From Jeotgalibaca dankookensis (GTDB lineage Bacteria > Bacillota > Bacilli > Lactobacillales > Aerococcaceae), in NCBI RefSeq assembly GCF_002005405.1, contig NZ_CP019728.1:1302001-1366000 (forward strand): 64,000 nt of DNA, in the 5' to 3' direction. This document shows positions 9,802 to 18,348 of this stretch, one piece after another. The notes beneath the pieces are model-generated. The model worked only from the letters and a program-made list of their open reading frames with translations, did not search any database and was not told the origin of the DNA. The position numbers were made by a program, and so were the translations under genes. How positions within the stretch are numbered: the first letter of the stretch is position 1; every line of letters begins with the position of its first letter.

Positions 9802-12800
9802 ATTAGAGATGGCTGCATTCGGCCCTTATAAAGAACATACAATTCTTGATTTTACACAATTTAATAACCAATCGCTCTTTCTAGTTAGCGGTCCGACTGG
9901 TTCTGGGAAAACAACTATATTCGATGCTATCGCCTATGCTCTTTATGATTCTCCTAGCGGTGAAAGTCGCAACAAAGATGCTTTTAAGTCGGATTTTGCT
10001 ACTGATATGGATCTTTGTAAAGTCGCTTTTACTTTTGAAGTCAATGGTAAGGAATATTATATTGAACGGATTCCCAATCAAACAGGTCCAGGTGCGCGTG
10101 GACCAAAAAACATTGCTTCGTCGGTTCTTTTTCGCGATGGTGACATCGTTACCACAAAAATTAAAGAAGCAAATCAGGAAATTGCAGAGTTGTTGTCTAT
10201 AAATTATGAACAATTCAAACAGATTGTCATGCTCCCTCAAGGTGAGTTTAAACGTCTACTTGAATCGGATAGTAAAAATAAAGAAGTTATTTTCAGAAAT
10301 ATTTTTGGAACCGAAGTTATCCTTGCTTTCCAAGAACAGTTACAAAAGCAAGTCGCCCAACTTAATAAAAAAGTAGAACATAATCAAGTGCGATTGCAGT
10401 CTTCTCTCGCCTATTTGCCAACTCTTGAAGATGAAGAATTAACGAACTTAGTAGAAACGGAAGATTATTCAGCTATCATTCAACGCTTAAGCCTATTACA
10501 ACAAAAACGAATAGAAGAAACCAATAAAATAAATGAAGAACAAACCAAACAGACTTTAAAAACGAGAGCGCTTGAACGTCATCATGAAGAAAAAGGTGTA
10601 TTGGAAGATTTAGAAGAAAAAATAAAACAGTTAGCTGATAAAGAGACAGAATTTAATTTATTAGAAATAAAAATCAAACAGTTCGAAAATGCACAAGCAT
10701 GTCTTGAGGCCAAGCATCAGTTAGATAATGAAAAAGAAGAAGAAATGACTCTTGCTGCTCATCTTCTCGATACCACTAACGCGATTAACGAAACAAAAGA
10801 AAAGATAACTGCTATTAATTCTTCGTTCGTTCATGTAGAAAAAGATTACCAAGCTCTCCCTGAATGGCGAGAACAAGAACAACAACTAAAAGAAAACATA
10901 GCTGTTTTTAAGCAGTTAGATCAATTACAAGAAGAACTCGACCTTTTGACATCAAAGGATCAGACCAACCAATTAGATTTAGATAATCTAATCTTAGAAC
11001 TCGCGCAAGTTGAGCAGGATTCAAAAGCAATTGCTCAAACAATTAAAAAAATTCAAGACTCACATATCCAAATTTCAGAAATAAAAGAAAAATTAACAAA
11101 ACAAAAAACCATCCAAACATCTCATGAAACAAGAGAGAATGATTTGAACCGAATGGCTCGTCTTTTAGACAATTATGAACAGGCAAAACTTAATATGCAA
11201 ACTGAAGAACAGATATTTAACAGTAAAAACAAAGCTTTTACAGAGGCAACGCATCAATTTAATCAGAATATAGCTGGGCTACTGGCTTCTAAAATGGAGG
11301 AAAATCAAGCTTGTCCAGTATGTGGGTCGCTTGACCACCCTGCTCCAGCCCCTCTTATTAATCACGCTCCTACGGAAGCTGATTTACAAATTTTACAAGT
11401 AGACGTATCAGAGGCTCAAATGAATTATTCCCAAGCAGCAGCCAGAGTAGGAAGTTTGAATAATCAGTTGCGTGAGTTAGAAAACCAATTATCAATTCAA
11501 CGCTCTAGCCTTTCAGATAAACAAGTAGAAATTCAAATAAAAAAAGCGGAAGTACATGAAAAAATAACCGACTTAAATATACAGTTAGAAGAACTACAAA
11601 TCATGACACAAACAGAAGAAACGATTCAAAGTAAACAGACTGATTTACGAAAAAAAGAAAAAACTTTACTCATTCGCCAAGCACAACTTGAAACAGACCA
11701 AGAAAGAAATAAAAATGAGAAAGTGAAGAAAGAAAATCAATATCAGCTTTTGGAAAAGTCAGTCTTAGACCTTGAGCATGCAAGATTAGAAGAAGAAATA
11801 AAAGATTTATCTGAGAAAATAAAGGAAACAGAAAAGAATTATCCTTTGCTTAAATCCCAAATAACCGATTTAGAAAAACAGTTAGCAATCTACGAAAACA
11901 CCTTATCTTCACAAGAAAAACAAATTCAAGCGATTAAAAAACGTATGATACTAGCTGAAAAAAATTACCAAGAAAAATTATCACAAGCCCAATTGGATGA
12001 AAATTTTGAAGATCAGCTCTTGCCCATTGACCAAGTGGAGTCTTCAAGAGCTAAACTCTCTGAATATCAAGATACGGTTAAAATAACTCATAGTCGTTAT
12101 CAAGAACAATTGACAGTGGTTGCCTCTTTTGGCGAACATTTAGACGCTCAAACCTTACAAAATCAATTGCAAGAGTCATTCAAAATAGCCGACCAACTAA
12201 AACGTGAGTACCAGCATCTCGCTACCCAGCTAGATGCGATTAGTCAGGTACTAACAACTATGAAAACAACTTATGAAGAAGGACAACTCTTGATGGATAA
12301 ATTTGGCCATTTACAGCGCATCTCTGATATTGCCAACGGAAAATCAACTGAAACAGGTCGCCTTTCTTTTGAGCGTTACGTCCTAGCTATTTACTACGAA
12401 GAAATCGTCCTTGCTGCTAACCAACGGTTGGCGCAAATGACTGCGAATCGCTATTTACTTCAGCGATCCGAACGAGAAAGTAAAGGTGCTGGCGCCAAGG
12501 GATTAGAGCTAGATGTATTTGATCACTATACCGGTCAAATACGCAGTGTCAAAACACTTTCTGGTGGTGAAAGTTTTAAAGCCTCTTTAGCTTTGGCGCT
12601 TGGTTTGAGTGATGTCATGCAGCAACAAAGCGGTGGTGTACAAATTGATACGCTCTTTATTGATGAAGGTTTCGGGACGCTTGACTCTGAATCTTTAGAA
12701 CAAGCCATCCAAACATTAGCGGAACTAAACGCAAATGGCCGAATGATTGGGATTATCTCACATGTAGATGAGTTAAAAACACGCATCCCTGCTCATATTA

Positions 12801-12847
12801 AAGTAACCCACTCAACAAGTGGGAGCCAGGCCGAGATTATCGTTTAA
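9788..12847 (+). CDS. sbcC: SbcC, SMC-like ATPase subunit of SbcCD
   Basis: ATP-driven clamp partner of SbcD, about 1020 residues. The N-terminal Walker A GPTGSGKTT is at residues 35-43 and a Q-loop region (QIVMLPQGEF) near 145. Two long, highly charged coiled-coil arms are joined at a zinc hook, CPVCG, at about residue 508. The C-terminal signature LSGGESFKASLALALGLS is followed by Walker B LFIDEGFGTLD. The start at 9788 has an AAAGGAG site; an ORF extension to 9758 lies inside sbcD and is unlikely to be used. Length and order are normal for the family. Confidence 0.96.
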   Translation: MRPIKLEMAAFGPYKEHTILDFTQFNNQSLFLVSGPTGSGKTTIFDAIAYALYDSPSGESRNKDAFKSDFATDMDLCKVAFTFEVNGKEYYIERIPNQTGPGARGPKNIASSVLFRDGDIVTTKIKEANQEIAELLSINYEQFKQIVMLPQGEFKRLLESDSKNKEVIFRNIFGTEVILAFQEQLQKQVAQLNKKVEHNQVRLQSSLAYLPTLEDEELTNLVETEDYSAIIQRLSLLQQKRIEETNKINEEQTKQTLKTRALERHHEEKGVLEDLEEKIKQLADKETEFNLLEIKIKQFENAQACLEAKHQLDNEKEEEMTLAAHLLDTTNAINETKEKITAINSSFVHVEKDYQALPEWREQEQQLKENIAVFKQLDQLQEELDLLTSKDQTNQLDLDNLILELAQVEQDSKAIAQTIKKIQDSHIQISEIKEKLTKQKTIQTSHETRENDLNRMARLLDNYEQAKLNMQTEEQIFNSKNKAFTEATHQFNQNIAGLLASKMEENQACPVCGSLDHPAPAPLINHAPTEADLQILQVDVSEAQMNYSQAAARVGSLNNQLRELENQLSIQRSSLSDKQVEIQIKKAEVHEKITDLNIQLEELQIMTQTEETIQSKQTDLRKKEKTLLIRQAQLETDQERNKNEKVKKENQYQLLEKSVLDLEHARLEEEIKDLSEKIKETEKNYPLLKSQITDLEKQLAIYENTLSSQEKQIQAIKKRMILAEKNYQEKLSQAQLDENFEDQLLPIDQVESSRAKLSEYQDTVKITHSRYQEQLTVVASFGEHLDAQTLQNQLQESFKIADQLKREYQHLATQLDAISQVLTTMKTTYEEGQLLMDKFGHLQRISDIANGKSTETGRLSFERYVLAIYYEEIVLAANQRLAQMTANRYLLQRSERESKGAGAKGLELDVFDHYTGQIRSVKTLSGGESFKASLALALGLSDVMQQQSGGVQIDTLFIDEGFGTLDSESLEQAIQTLAELNANGRMIGIISHVDELKTRIPAHIKVTHSTSGSQAEIIV

Positions 12848-12855
12848 TTCAGACA

Positions 12856-12936
12856 AAAAAAGCGATTAGCCGTTTATAATTTCCACAACCTAAAACAGTG
12901 TAGTGTGATTATAAGAAGAAGCTAGTCGCTTTTATA
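12856..12936. terminator. Long imperfect hairpin between convergent sbcC and the HTH-PfkB gene
   Basis: Outer arms AAAGCGATTAGC and GCTAGTCGCTTT pair with one mismatch, with A and T runs outside. The roughly 50-base interior contains another pair, TTATAAT/ATTATAA. It is probably a bidirectional terminator with an enlarged stem. Confidence 0.6.
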
Positions 12937-14073
12937 TTTGCTTTTAACTAACACTGCGATTGGAAATTCACCAAATCGTTTAATTTCTTTTTCTAAACTT
13001 GCTTGGTTCAATTCTTCTCGAACTCTGTAAGTAGATTTTGCTGTTAACAATGCATTAACGACTCCTGCTTTCAAAACATCTTTGGGATTATTTGTTTGTC
13101 TGTATTGATAAACAACTCCCGCAACTAAAGCTTCATGGGTCCCCCAGAAATAATTGGTAGCAGCTTGCTCTTTCTTCATAACGAACTGAAATATTCCTTC
13201 TTGAGAGCTCCCATAAGCAATACTCAAATCTTCACTGGTTATTAAAACATACTCAGCACCCATTTTTAAATAGCGCTTAATAATTCGAATGATATCTTGA
13301 TCGGACTCTATCTTGGTATCAAAGTAACGTTCTGAATCCGTTCTACTCGTTACTAATAATTTAATCCCTTTAAAGTTCTCTGGTAAATGTGCGGATTTTA
13401 ATACAGAATCCGTTACTAATATAAGGGGAATTTTATTTTTATTCGTTAAATCCATTAAGGCTTGCAAGGTAGCTTGAGGAAGACTCGTATCGACAATGAT
13501 GACGCATGCTTGTTTTAACAATTCCTTATGTTCTTTGAGCCACTCAACAGTCATTTGCTCATAAATTTCAACCTCAGCTAAAGCTAGAAAAATATCCCCA
13601 CTACTGTCAATAACATCCATATAATTACCTGTTTTCGTATTTGCAATCGTCTTGACAGCGTCTATTTTGGCGAAGGGCTGGATAGCATTTTTTAGCCATT
13701 CTGCCTCTTTATCATCACCTACCACACTTAACAAAACAACATCTTGATCTAAACGTCCTAAGTTCTCTGCAACACTTAAGGCAACACCACCACCAGTTAT
13801 TTGAGATATAATTTCGTCTGACTCTTTGTCAACTAATTTATTGGTAATGAAATAACGTCTATCAAGTGCAGCAGCACCTATACAAATAATCGGACGTGTT
13901 TCATTAACAACATATGCTTTTCCTAATAAGTAGCCACGTTTTACCAGACCTGAAATGATATTGGCAACAGCAGGACGTGACAAACCTATTCGATCTGCTA
14001 TTTCTTGTTGCGAAATAAAAGGATCTTCCTTGATATATGTAAATACTTTGGATTCTTTTTCATTTAAGGCCAT
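12922..14073 (-). CDS. Winged-helix protein fused to a degenerate PfkB sugar-kinase domain (probable regulator)
   Basis: Residues 1-60 form a winged helix-turn-helix (ISQQEIADRIGLSRPAVANIISGLVKRGYLLG). Residues about 62-380 are a PfkB-fold domain, the architecture of the YeiI/PsuK-like HTH kinases. Two catalytic hallmarks are changed. Motif 1, normally GGVxxNxA, reads GGVALSVA, so the substrate-binding Asn is Ser. Motif 2, normally DTTGAGDAFVAG, reads NYFWGTHEALVAG, so the anion-hole glycines and the catalytic Asp are lost (Glu at the Asp position). I infer a sensor and DNA-binding role rather than a working kinase. It lies 36 bases after the TPR gene, in line with the pilus genes. No psuG is nearby, so a pseudouridine pathway is not supported. 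Confidence 0.8.
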   Translation of the reverse strand: MALNEKESKVFTYIKEDPFISQQEIADRIGLSRPAVANIISGLVKRGYLLGKAYVVNETRPIICIGAAALDRRYFITNKLVDKESDEIISQITGGGVALSVAENLGRLDQDVVLLSVVGDDKEAEWLKNAIQPFAKIDAVKTIANTKTGNYMDVIDSSGDIFLALAEVEIYEQMTVEWLKEHKELLKQACVIIVDTSLPQATLQALMDLTNKNKIPLILVTDSVLKSAHLPENFKGIKLLVTSRTDSERYFDTKIESDQDIIRIIKRYLKMGAEYVLITSEDLSIAYGSSQEGIFQFVMKKEQAATNYFWGTHEALVAGVVYQYRQTNNPKDVLKAGVVNALLTAKSTYRVREELNQASLEKEIKRFGEFPIAVLVKSKYKSD

Positions 14074-14109
14074 TAGATATCCCTCTCTTCAAAACCTTCA
14101 TCCTAGTAG

Positions 14110-14601
14110 CTAAAAGTCGGTTACTTTCTGAGCGTTTGAAAGTGCTTCTTTGAATACTTGCTCATATTTTTCAGTATCTCCTAATTTCCGGTAGATTTTT
14201 GAAGCTTCAAAATATGCAACTGCTAAACCTTCATAATCATTGGGGGCATGTTTTTTTCGATAAAGAATTTCTTCTTCACTTAAGAGTTTTGCTGCTTCAA
14301 TGTCACCTGCTTGCCGGTAGACCACTACCAACAAATGATGCATTTCTAATTCATGGCTAATATTTTCTGCTTTTCTAGCGTTCAAACGTCCTTCTTCAAA
14401 GCACCGTCTTGCTCCCTCAAAATTGCTTTGTTTTAAATAGTTAAGACCTAAACCGTATACAATTAACTGATAGAGTTCATTCTCTTTGTCATCTAAAAGA
14501 TATAATGCTTCTAAAAATTTTTCCTCTGCTTCTTCATAGTCTTTCTTCTCATGGCTTTTCAATGCACTATCGGCTAACTGCTTAATTTTATTAGCTGTCA
14601 T
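14110..14601 (-). CDS. Tetratricopeptide-repeat protein
   Basis: A soluble all-helical protein of about 163 residues. Repeats are visible as AxxxxxxKDYEEAEEKFLEALYLL, GLNYLKQSNFEGARRCFEEGRL, VVYRQAGDIEAAKLLSEE and EASKIYRKLGDTEKYEQVFKEAL, about four TPR units filling the whole protein, so it is probably a small interaction scaffold. Tandem ATGs lie at 14604 and 14601, and the second is better spaced from the AGGTGGG site. It sits 25 bases after the last sortase gene and 36 before the HTH-PfkB gene, which suggests co-transcription with the pilus operon; partner and role are unknown. Confidence 0.8.
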   Translation of the reverse strand: MTANKIKQLADSALKSHEKKDYEEAEEKFLEALYLLDDKENELYQLIVYGLGLNYLKQSNFEGARRCFEEGRLNARKAENISHELEMHHLLVVVYRQAGDIEAAKLLSEEEILYRKKHAPNDYEGLAVAYFEASKIYRKLGDTEKYEQVFKEALSNAQKVTDF

Positions 14602-14629
14602 CATTTTCCCACCTCTAATCTTATCTTGA

Positions 14630-15649
14630 TTAAAGTTTTATATTGTTTTTTATAAGTAATATGAGTGTCCCAGCAATTGCGATCGTACATCCCAAGACAA
14701 GAATCCGATTAATGAATAGGTTTCGGCGTACTACCGGCGAAACGCTTGACTCTTTAAATCTCATGGTAATATTCATCATGGAGTCACTATCTTCATTTGT
14801 ATGAGAGATTATTTCTGTTGTTGTCGTTCCTTCAGTTTCTGTTTGATTCTTAACCGTCGTTTCTGTGACAACCTCAGTGGATTCTTCTGGTGGTAATTCT
14901 TCACCTAAATCAATTGGATTCGTTGGATTTGTTGGACTAAGGGCTGTTTGAGTTGTGGGAATACGCTTAGCATGAACAAGAATCCGTTTATCATTCACCA
15001 TAAAAGGATGGCAAGAGAGTAGACTCAATAAATCTTGTTCCGGTACGACCATAATACCCGATGCATCGTTTGCTTCTACTATTTGGGTTCCTGTTACTTC
15101 ATAGGTTAACACATTATTTAAAATTGTTACTATGATTTCATCTCCAGGCACTAAAAGATCAATATGCCGGAAGTAATTGGCACCTGCATAGCCACGATGA
15201 GCAGAAATAACCGCATGTGTACTTTCTCCACCTACCGGCAATGAAGTGCCTGTTACCGTTGCAGCTCCCATAGAAAGATGATAAGAGGTTGCCCCATTAT
15301 AAATAGGAAGTTCCTCACCTATCTTAGGAATAGAAAGATATCCCAAAAAATTATCCGTAAACACCTCATCTGTAACACCAATGTCATCAGCTGCCACATC
15401 TTGTGTAAAGGGATCGCGAATTTCACGGATACCCTCTTCATAAATAACTTCTTCTTGAGTAACTGAATTAACAGTTTCTAACTGACGGGTGATCATTTGT
15501 AAATCTTCATCAGGGTAATTTCTGACACGTTCTTGATAAGTTTCAACTTGCGTTGCTGTTTCCATTTCTTTTATCAAAATACGAAATTGCGGAATTCCAA
15601 TAATTAAAGTTCCAATCAGAAAAATTAACAGGTATACGTTCTTTTTCAT
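14630..15649 (-). CDS. Class C (pilus-assembly) sortase, second copy
   Basis: A membrane-anchored transpeptidase that links pilin subunits through their LPXTG motifs. It has an N-terminal membrane helix (residues 4-22), a class C lid motif DPF (in IRDPFTQD, about residue 83), catalytic His in SAHRG, catalytic Cys in LLSCHPF and the active-site Arg in DKRILVHAKR. A second membrane helix near residues 312-333 completes the usual two-anchor layout. The Cys context is SCHP rather than the common TCTP. A Thr/Glu-rich linker of about 60 residues separates the enzyme from the C-terminal helix, making it longer than its partner. Its start overlaps the upstream sortase stop by 4 bases. Confidence 0.93.
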   Translation of the reverse strand: MKKNVYLLIFLIGTLIIGIPQFRILIKEMETATQVETYQERVRNYPDEDLQMITRQLETVNSVTQEEVIYEEGIREIRDPFTQDVAADDIGVTDEVFTDNFLGYLSIPKIGEELPIYNGATSYHLSMGAATVTGTSLPVGGESTHAVISAHRGYAGANYFRHIDLLVPGDEIIVTILNNVLTYEVTGTQIVEANDASGIMVVPEQDLLSLLSCHPFMVNDKRILVHAKRIPTTQTALSPTNPTNPIDLGEELPPEESTEVVTETTVKNQTETEGTTTTEIISHTNEDSDSMMNITMRFKESSVSPVVRRNLFINRILVLGCTIAIAGTLILLIKNNIKL

Positions 15650-16503
15650 GGTTGTTCACCTGCACTTTTCTGCTTCTTACGAATGATGAAAATGATAATA
15701 GCAATGATGACTCCCAATCCTAAAACTATTAAAATAATAACCATTTTATTATTACTTGCTACTGTAGTGGCATTTCCTTCATCTTTTTCTTCCGCTGTAG
15801 GAACATAAGGAACACGTGTACCAGTCACCAAAATACGATGAGTGTTAATCATATAAGGGGTACAGGTAATTAGAGTCACTAAGTCTTCACCTGGTACGAT
15901 TTTAAGCGTTTCAGTTTCATGGGGTAAGACCGTTTTAATTGTTTTCACTTCATAAGCTAAGGTGCCTGCTAATGAATGAATTAAAAAATCATCACCAACT
16001 TGCAAATCATCTAAATGAGTAAATAGCTCTGATTGAGGTAGTCCGCGATGCCCAGTTAAAGCAGCATGAGTACTACTCCCACCAATGGGTAAGGAACTTT
16101 TCTCTAACAATCCAATGCCGTTTTGAAGAATATAGTCGGTTGTTCCTTTATAGATAGGAATATCAATTTTTAATTTAGGGATTTCGATATGACCCAGTGT
16201 TTTCCCTAAACGCTTGTCTTTAGGAATATTCTCTTGATTAGCTTCCTTTTCAATTTCTTCAAAAGGATCCACATAAATGAACTCGTCTGCGGTTAAAGAA
16301 TGATTATAAGCTTGTAATTTTTCCAGTTCTAACTCTTTTATTTGTTCATCCATATCTGCTTGTTGTCGTTTATAATCCAAGATAATTTGCAGCTGCGAAT
16401 ATTCTGCGTAAATCTTCCCTATATTTGGGTATAAAAAAATGGCAAGCCCAACCGTAAATATGAAGGCCAGCACCCATTTTTTTCTGTTTCTTTTTCTATT
16501 CAT
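15646..16503 (-). CDS. Class C (pilus-assembly) sortase, first copy
   Basis: A pilin-polymerising sortase of 285 residues. An N-terminal membrane helix (about 9-27) is followed by a charged helix, the lid motif DPF (YVDPFEEIE, about residue 79), catalytic His in TGHRG, Cys in TLITCTPYMIN and Arg in HRILVTGTR. A C-terminal membrane helix with a KKQK-type end serves as second anchor. It has the canonical TCTP motif, unlike the next sortase. It follows the backbone pilin after a 104-base gap containing two stem-loops and overlaps the second sortase by 4 bases. Confidence 0.94.
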   Translation of the reverse strand: MNRKRNRKKWVLAFIFTVGLAIFLYPNIGKIYAEYSQLQIILDYKRQQADMDEQIKELELEKLQAYNHSLTADEFIYVDPFEEIEKEANQENIPKDKRLGKTLGHIEIPKLKIDIPIYKGTTDYILQNGIGLLEKSSLPIGGSSTHAALTGHRGLPQSELFTHLDDLQVGDDFLIHSLAGTLAYEVKTIKTVLPHETETLKIVPGEDLVTLITCTPYMINTHRILVTGTRVPYVPTAEEKDEGNATTVASNNKMVIILIVLGLGVIIAIIIFIIRKKQKSAGEQP

Positions 16504-16533
16504 ACGCTCACCTCATTAATAGTCGGAGCAATT

Positions 16534-16593
16534 GTTCACCAAAAGGATGGTTAACCACCATCCCTTTGGTGAACAGATGAATGGCTTCATCTG
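16534..16593 (-). promoter_or_regulatory. Two tandem stem-loops between backbone pilin and sortase genes
   Basis: A strong hairpin at 16534-16574 (arms GTTCACCAAA...TTTGGTGAAC with inner GGATGGT/ACCATCC) is followed by a second at 16574-16593 (CAGATGAA/TTCATCTG). Neither has a T run after it on the coding strand, so they look like mRNA-stabilising or partial-termination elements that would keep sortase output below pilin output. Confidence 0.6.
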
Positions 16594-16607
16594 TCACTTC
16601 TAGCTAT

Positions 16608-18335
16608 TTATTCTTTTTCTTCTTTTCTGTATAGTTTAACAGCACCTGCCATCAAACCAATCCCTGCAATTGTAAAGGCAATGGTACCCATACCACCGGT
16701 TTCTGGAAGCTTAATTTGTGTCTTATTTAGAATTTCATGTGGATTTGTAACTCCATAAGAATCTGCACTGACTACAAAGTCAAAGTCTGAACGAAGCATA
16801 TGTCCTGGTAAAGCAACCCGTTCTTCTAAAGAATAGTTTCCGAAAGATAGACCTTCGATTTCAAAGTTCCCATTGGTATCTGAAACTAAGACCATAGGAT
16901 TAGCAGTTCCATCTCCCCAAGTATAGTTGGTTTGAAGATATTGTTTAGCTGCACCACTGCCGCGGTAGATCCAGAATTCTGCGCCACTAAAATCTTCTAA
17001 GGTACTATCGCTAGATGTTTTATCAAATTTAGCGCCACCTGTTTGTGTATATGGAGGTGTTGGATCTGTTTTTGTTTGTGTTCCAGAACCATTATCAAAT
17101 TCGAATACGAAATTGTTTGGAATTTTTTCGCCCATCTCAGCAGTTTCATTAATTTTAGTATTAAATGATATTTTTAGCATTTTACCAGCGTAATTTGCTA
17201 AGTTTTCTTTAGTAAAAGCGACAACTAATGTTCCTCCACCAGTCATTGCCGGTTCTGTTTTGGTAAATTCAACAGCAGTGCCGTCCACAGTAGCTGTTAG
17301 GCCTCCAGCATAATCTAAACGTGAATCTAAATCATCAGTAAATTGGAATTCAGTGTAATCGCTAATGTTGGCAGGAATACGAACGTCAATATTCCAATTA
17401 ACAATTTCTCCTAAGTTAGCAGAAAAGTCATCGTTATCATCATCCGTATTTTCTTTATTTGGTTCGGTTAAAAGGTAGTTATTGAATTTTTTATCTCCTA
17501 GTGCATGGATTGTAGCTTCCCCATCTTGAAGATCAGTATCATGATCACCATTTGTTACCTCAAATGTAATTACCTTGTTATTTAAACCGTAAGGGGCATC
17601 GACAGCAGTTTCTACAATATAGTAGTTACCTACTTCCAAACCTTGACCTGCATTATCAAAGTAGACACGACCTGTTGCATCATTTGTGTTAACTATTTTT
17701 TCTTCAATTAATGTGCCACCTGGTGATGTTCCTTTGTATAGTTTGAATGTAGCTGTTTTATTAGGGTTTTCTTCTTTGTTTTCAAAGAACTTATAGAAGT
17801 CTACGGTTGCAACAATGAGCCGGTTTTTTGGATAAACGTGAACTTTTTCTAACCAACCGGTTCCATCTACTTTAGTCATTGGTACATCTACCAAGAAGTT
17901 AGGACTTGTATAAGTAACCCCAAATGGCAAGCTCTCTATATCTTCAACAACTAAGTAGCGTCCTGCAGTTAAACCAGGAAATTCAAGTAGTCCATCAGTT
18001 CCTGTAACTCCAGTGCCTACTACTGCACCTGCTGGAGTGGTTGTGTCAGTTGCATCATCTGCTACTTTATAAATATTGAAGGTAACACCTGCTAAACCTT
18101 TTGTACCAGTAATCGTTAATTCCTCACCATTATGGTTTTCAATATTAGGAATCTCATCGACGTTAAATTGTAATTTATGAATGATTAAATCCCCAGTTGC
18201 TGGTCTCCCATTTACCTCTGTGGTTGGCGTGTCATCATCTCCAGATACTGCAGATGTTAGAATTGGTCGCGTTGCGCCGGCGAACATCAACATTGCTAAA
18301 AAGATGGTAGCAATCCATTTGAATAGTTTATTCAT
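16608..18335 (-). CDS. LPXTG backbone pilin, isopeptide-forming (SpaA-type)
   Basis: Major shaft subunit of a sortase-built pilus. A signal peptide (residues about 1-30) is followed by prealbumin-like/Cna-B-type domains. The pilin motif VYPKN near residue 185 supplies the Lys that joins subunits. A middle domain (about 300-430) resembles the SpaA isopeptide backbone domain. The last domain has an E-box-like YSLEERVALPG, and the protein ends in the sorting signal LPETGG, a hydrophobic helix and a KEEKE tail. The start at 18335 is chosen because an AAGGAGGAGAG site sits just upstream; the ATG eight codons earlier overlaps the end of the tip gene. It is second in the operon. Confidence 0.93.
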   Translation of the reverse strand: MNKLFKWIATIFLAMLMFAGATRPILTSAVSGDDDTPTTEVNGRPATGDLIIHKLQFNVDEIPNIENHNGEELTITGTKGLAGVTFNIYKVADDATDTTTPAGAVVGTGVTGTDGLLEFPGLTAGRYLVVEDIESLPFGVTYTSPNFLVDVPMTKVDGTGWLEKVHVYPKNRLIVATVDFYKFFENKEENPNKTATFKLYKGTSPGGTLIEEKIVNTNDATGRVYFDNAGQGLEVGNYYIVETAVDAPYGLNNKVITFEVTNGDHDTDLQDGEATIHALGDKKFNNYLLTEPNKENTDDDNDDFSANLGEIVNWNIDVRIPANISDYTEFQFTDDLDSRLDYAGGLTATVDGTAVEFTKTEPAMTGGGTLVVAFTKENLANYAGKMLKISFNTKINETAEMGEKIPNNFVFEFDNGSGTQTKTDPTPPYTQTGGAKFDKTSSDSTLEDFSGAEFWIYRGSGAAKQYLQTNYTWGDGTANPMVLVSDTNGNFEIEGLSFGNYSLEERVALPGHMLRSDFDFVVSADSYGVTNPHEILNKTQIKLPETGGMGTIAFTIAGIGLMAGAVKLYRKEEKE

Positions 18336-18348
18336 TTTTCTCTCCTCC

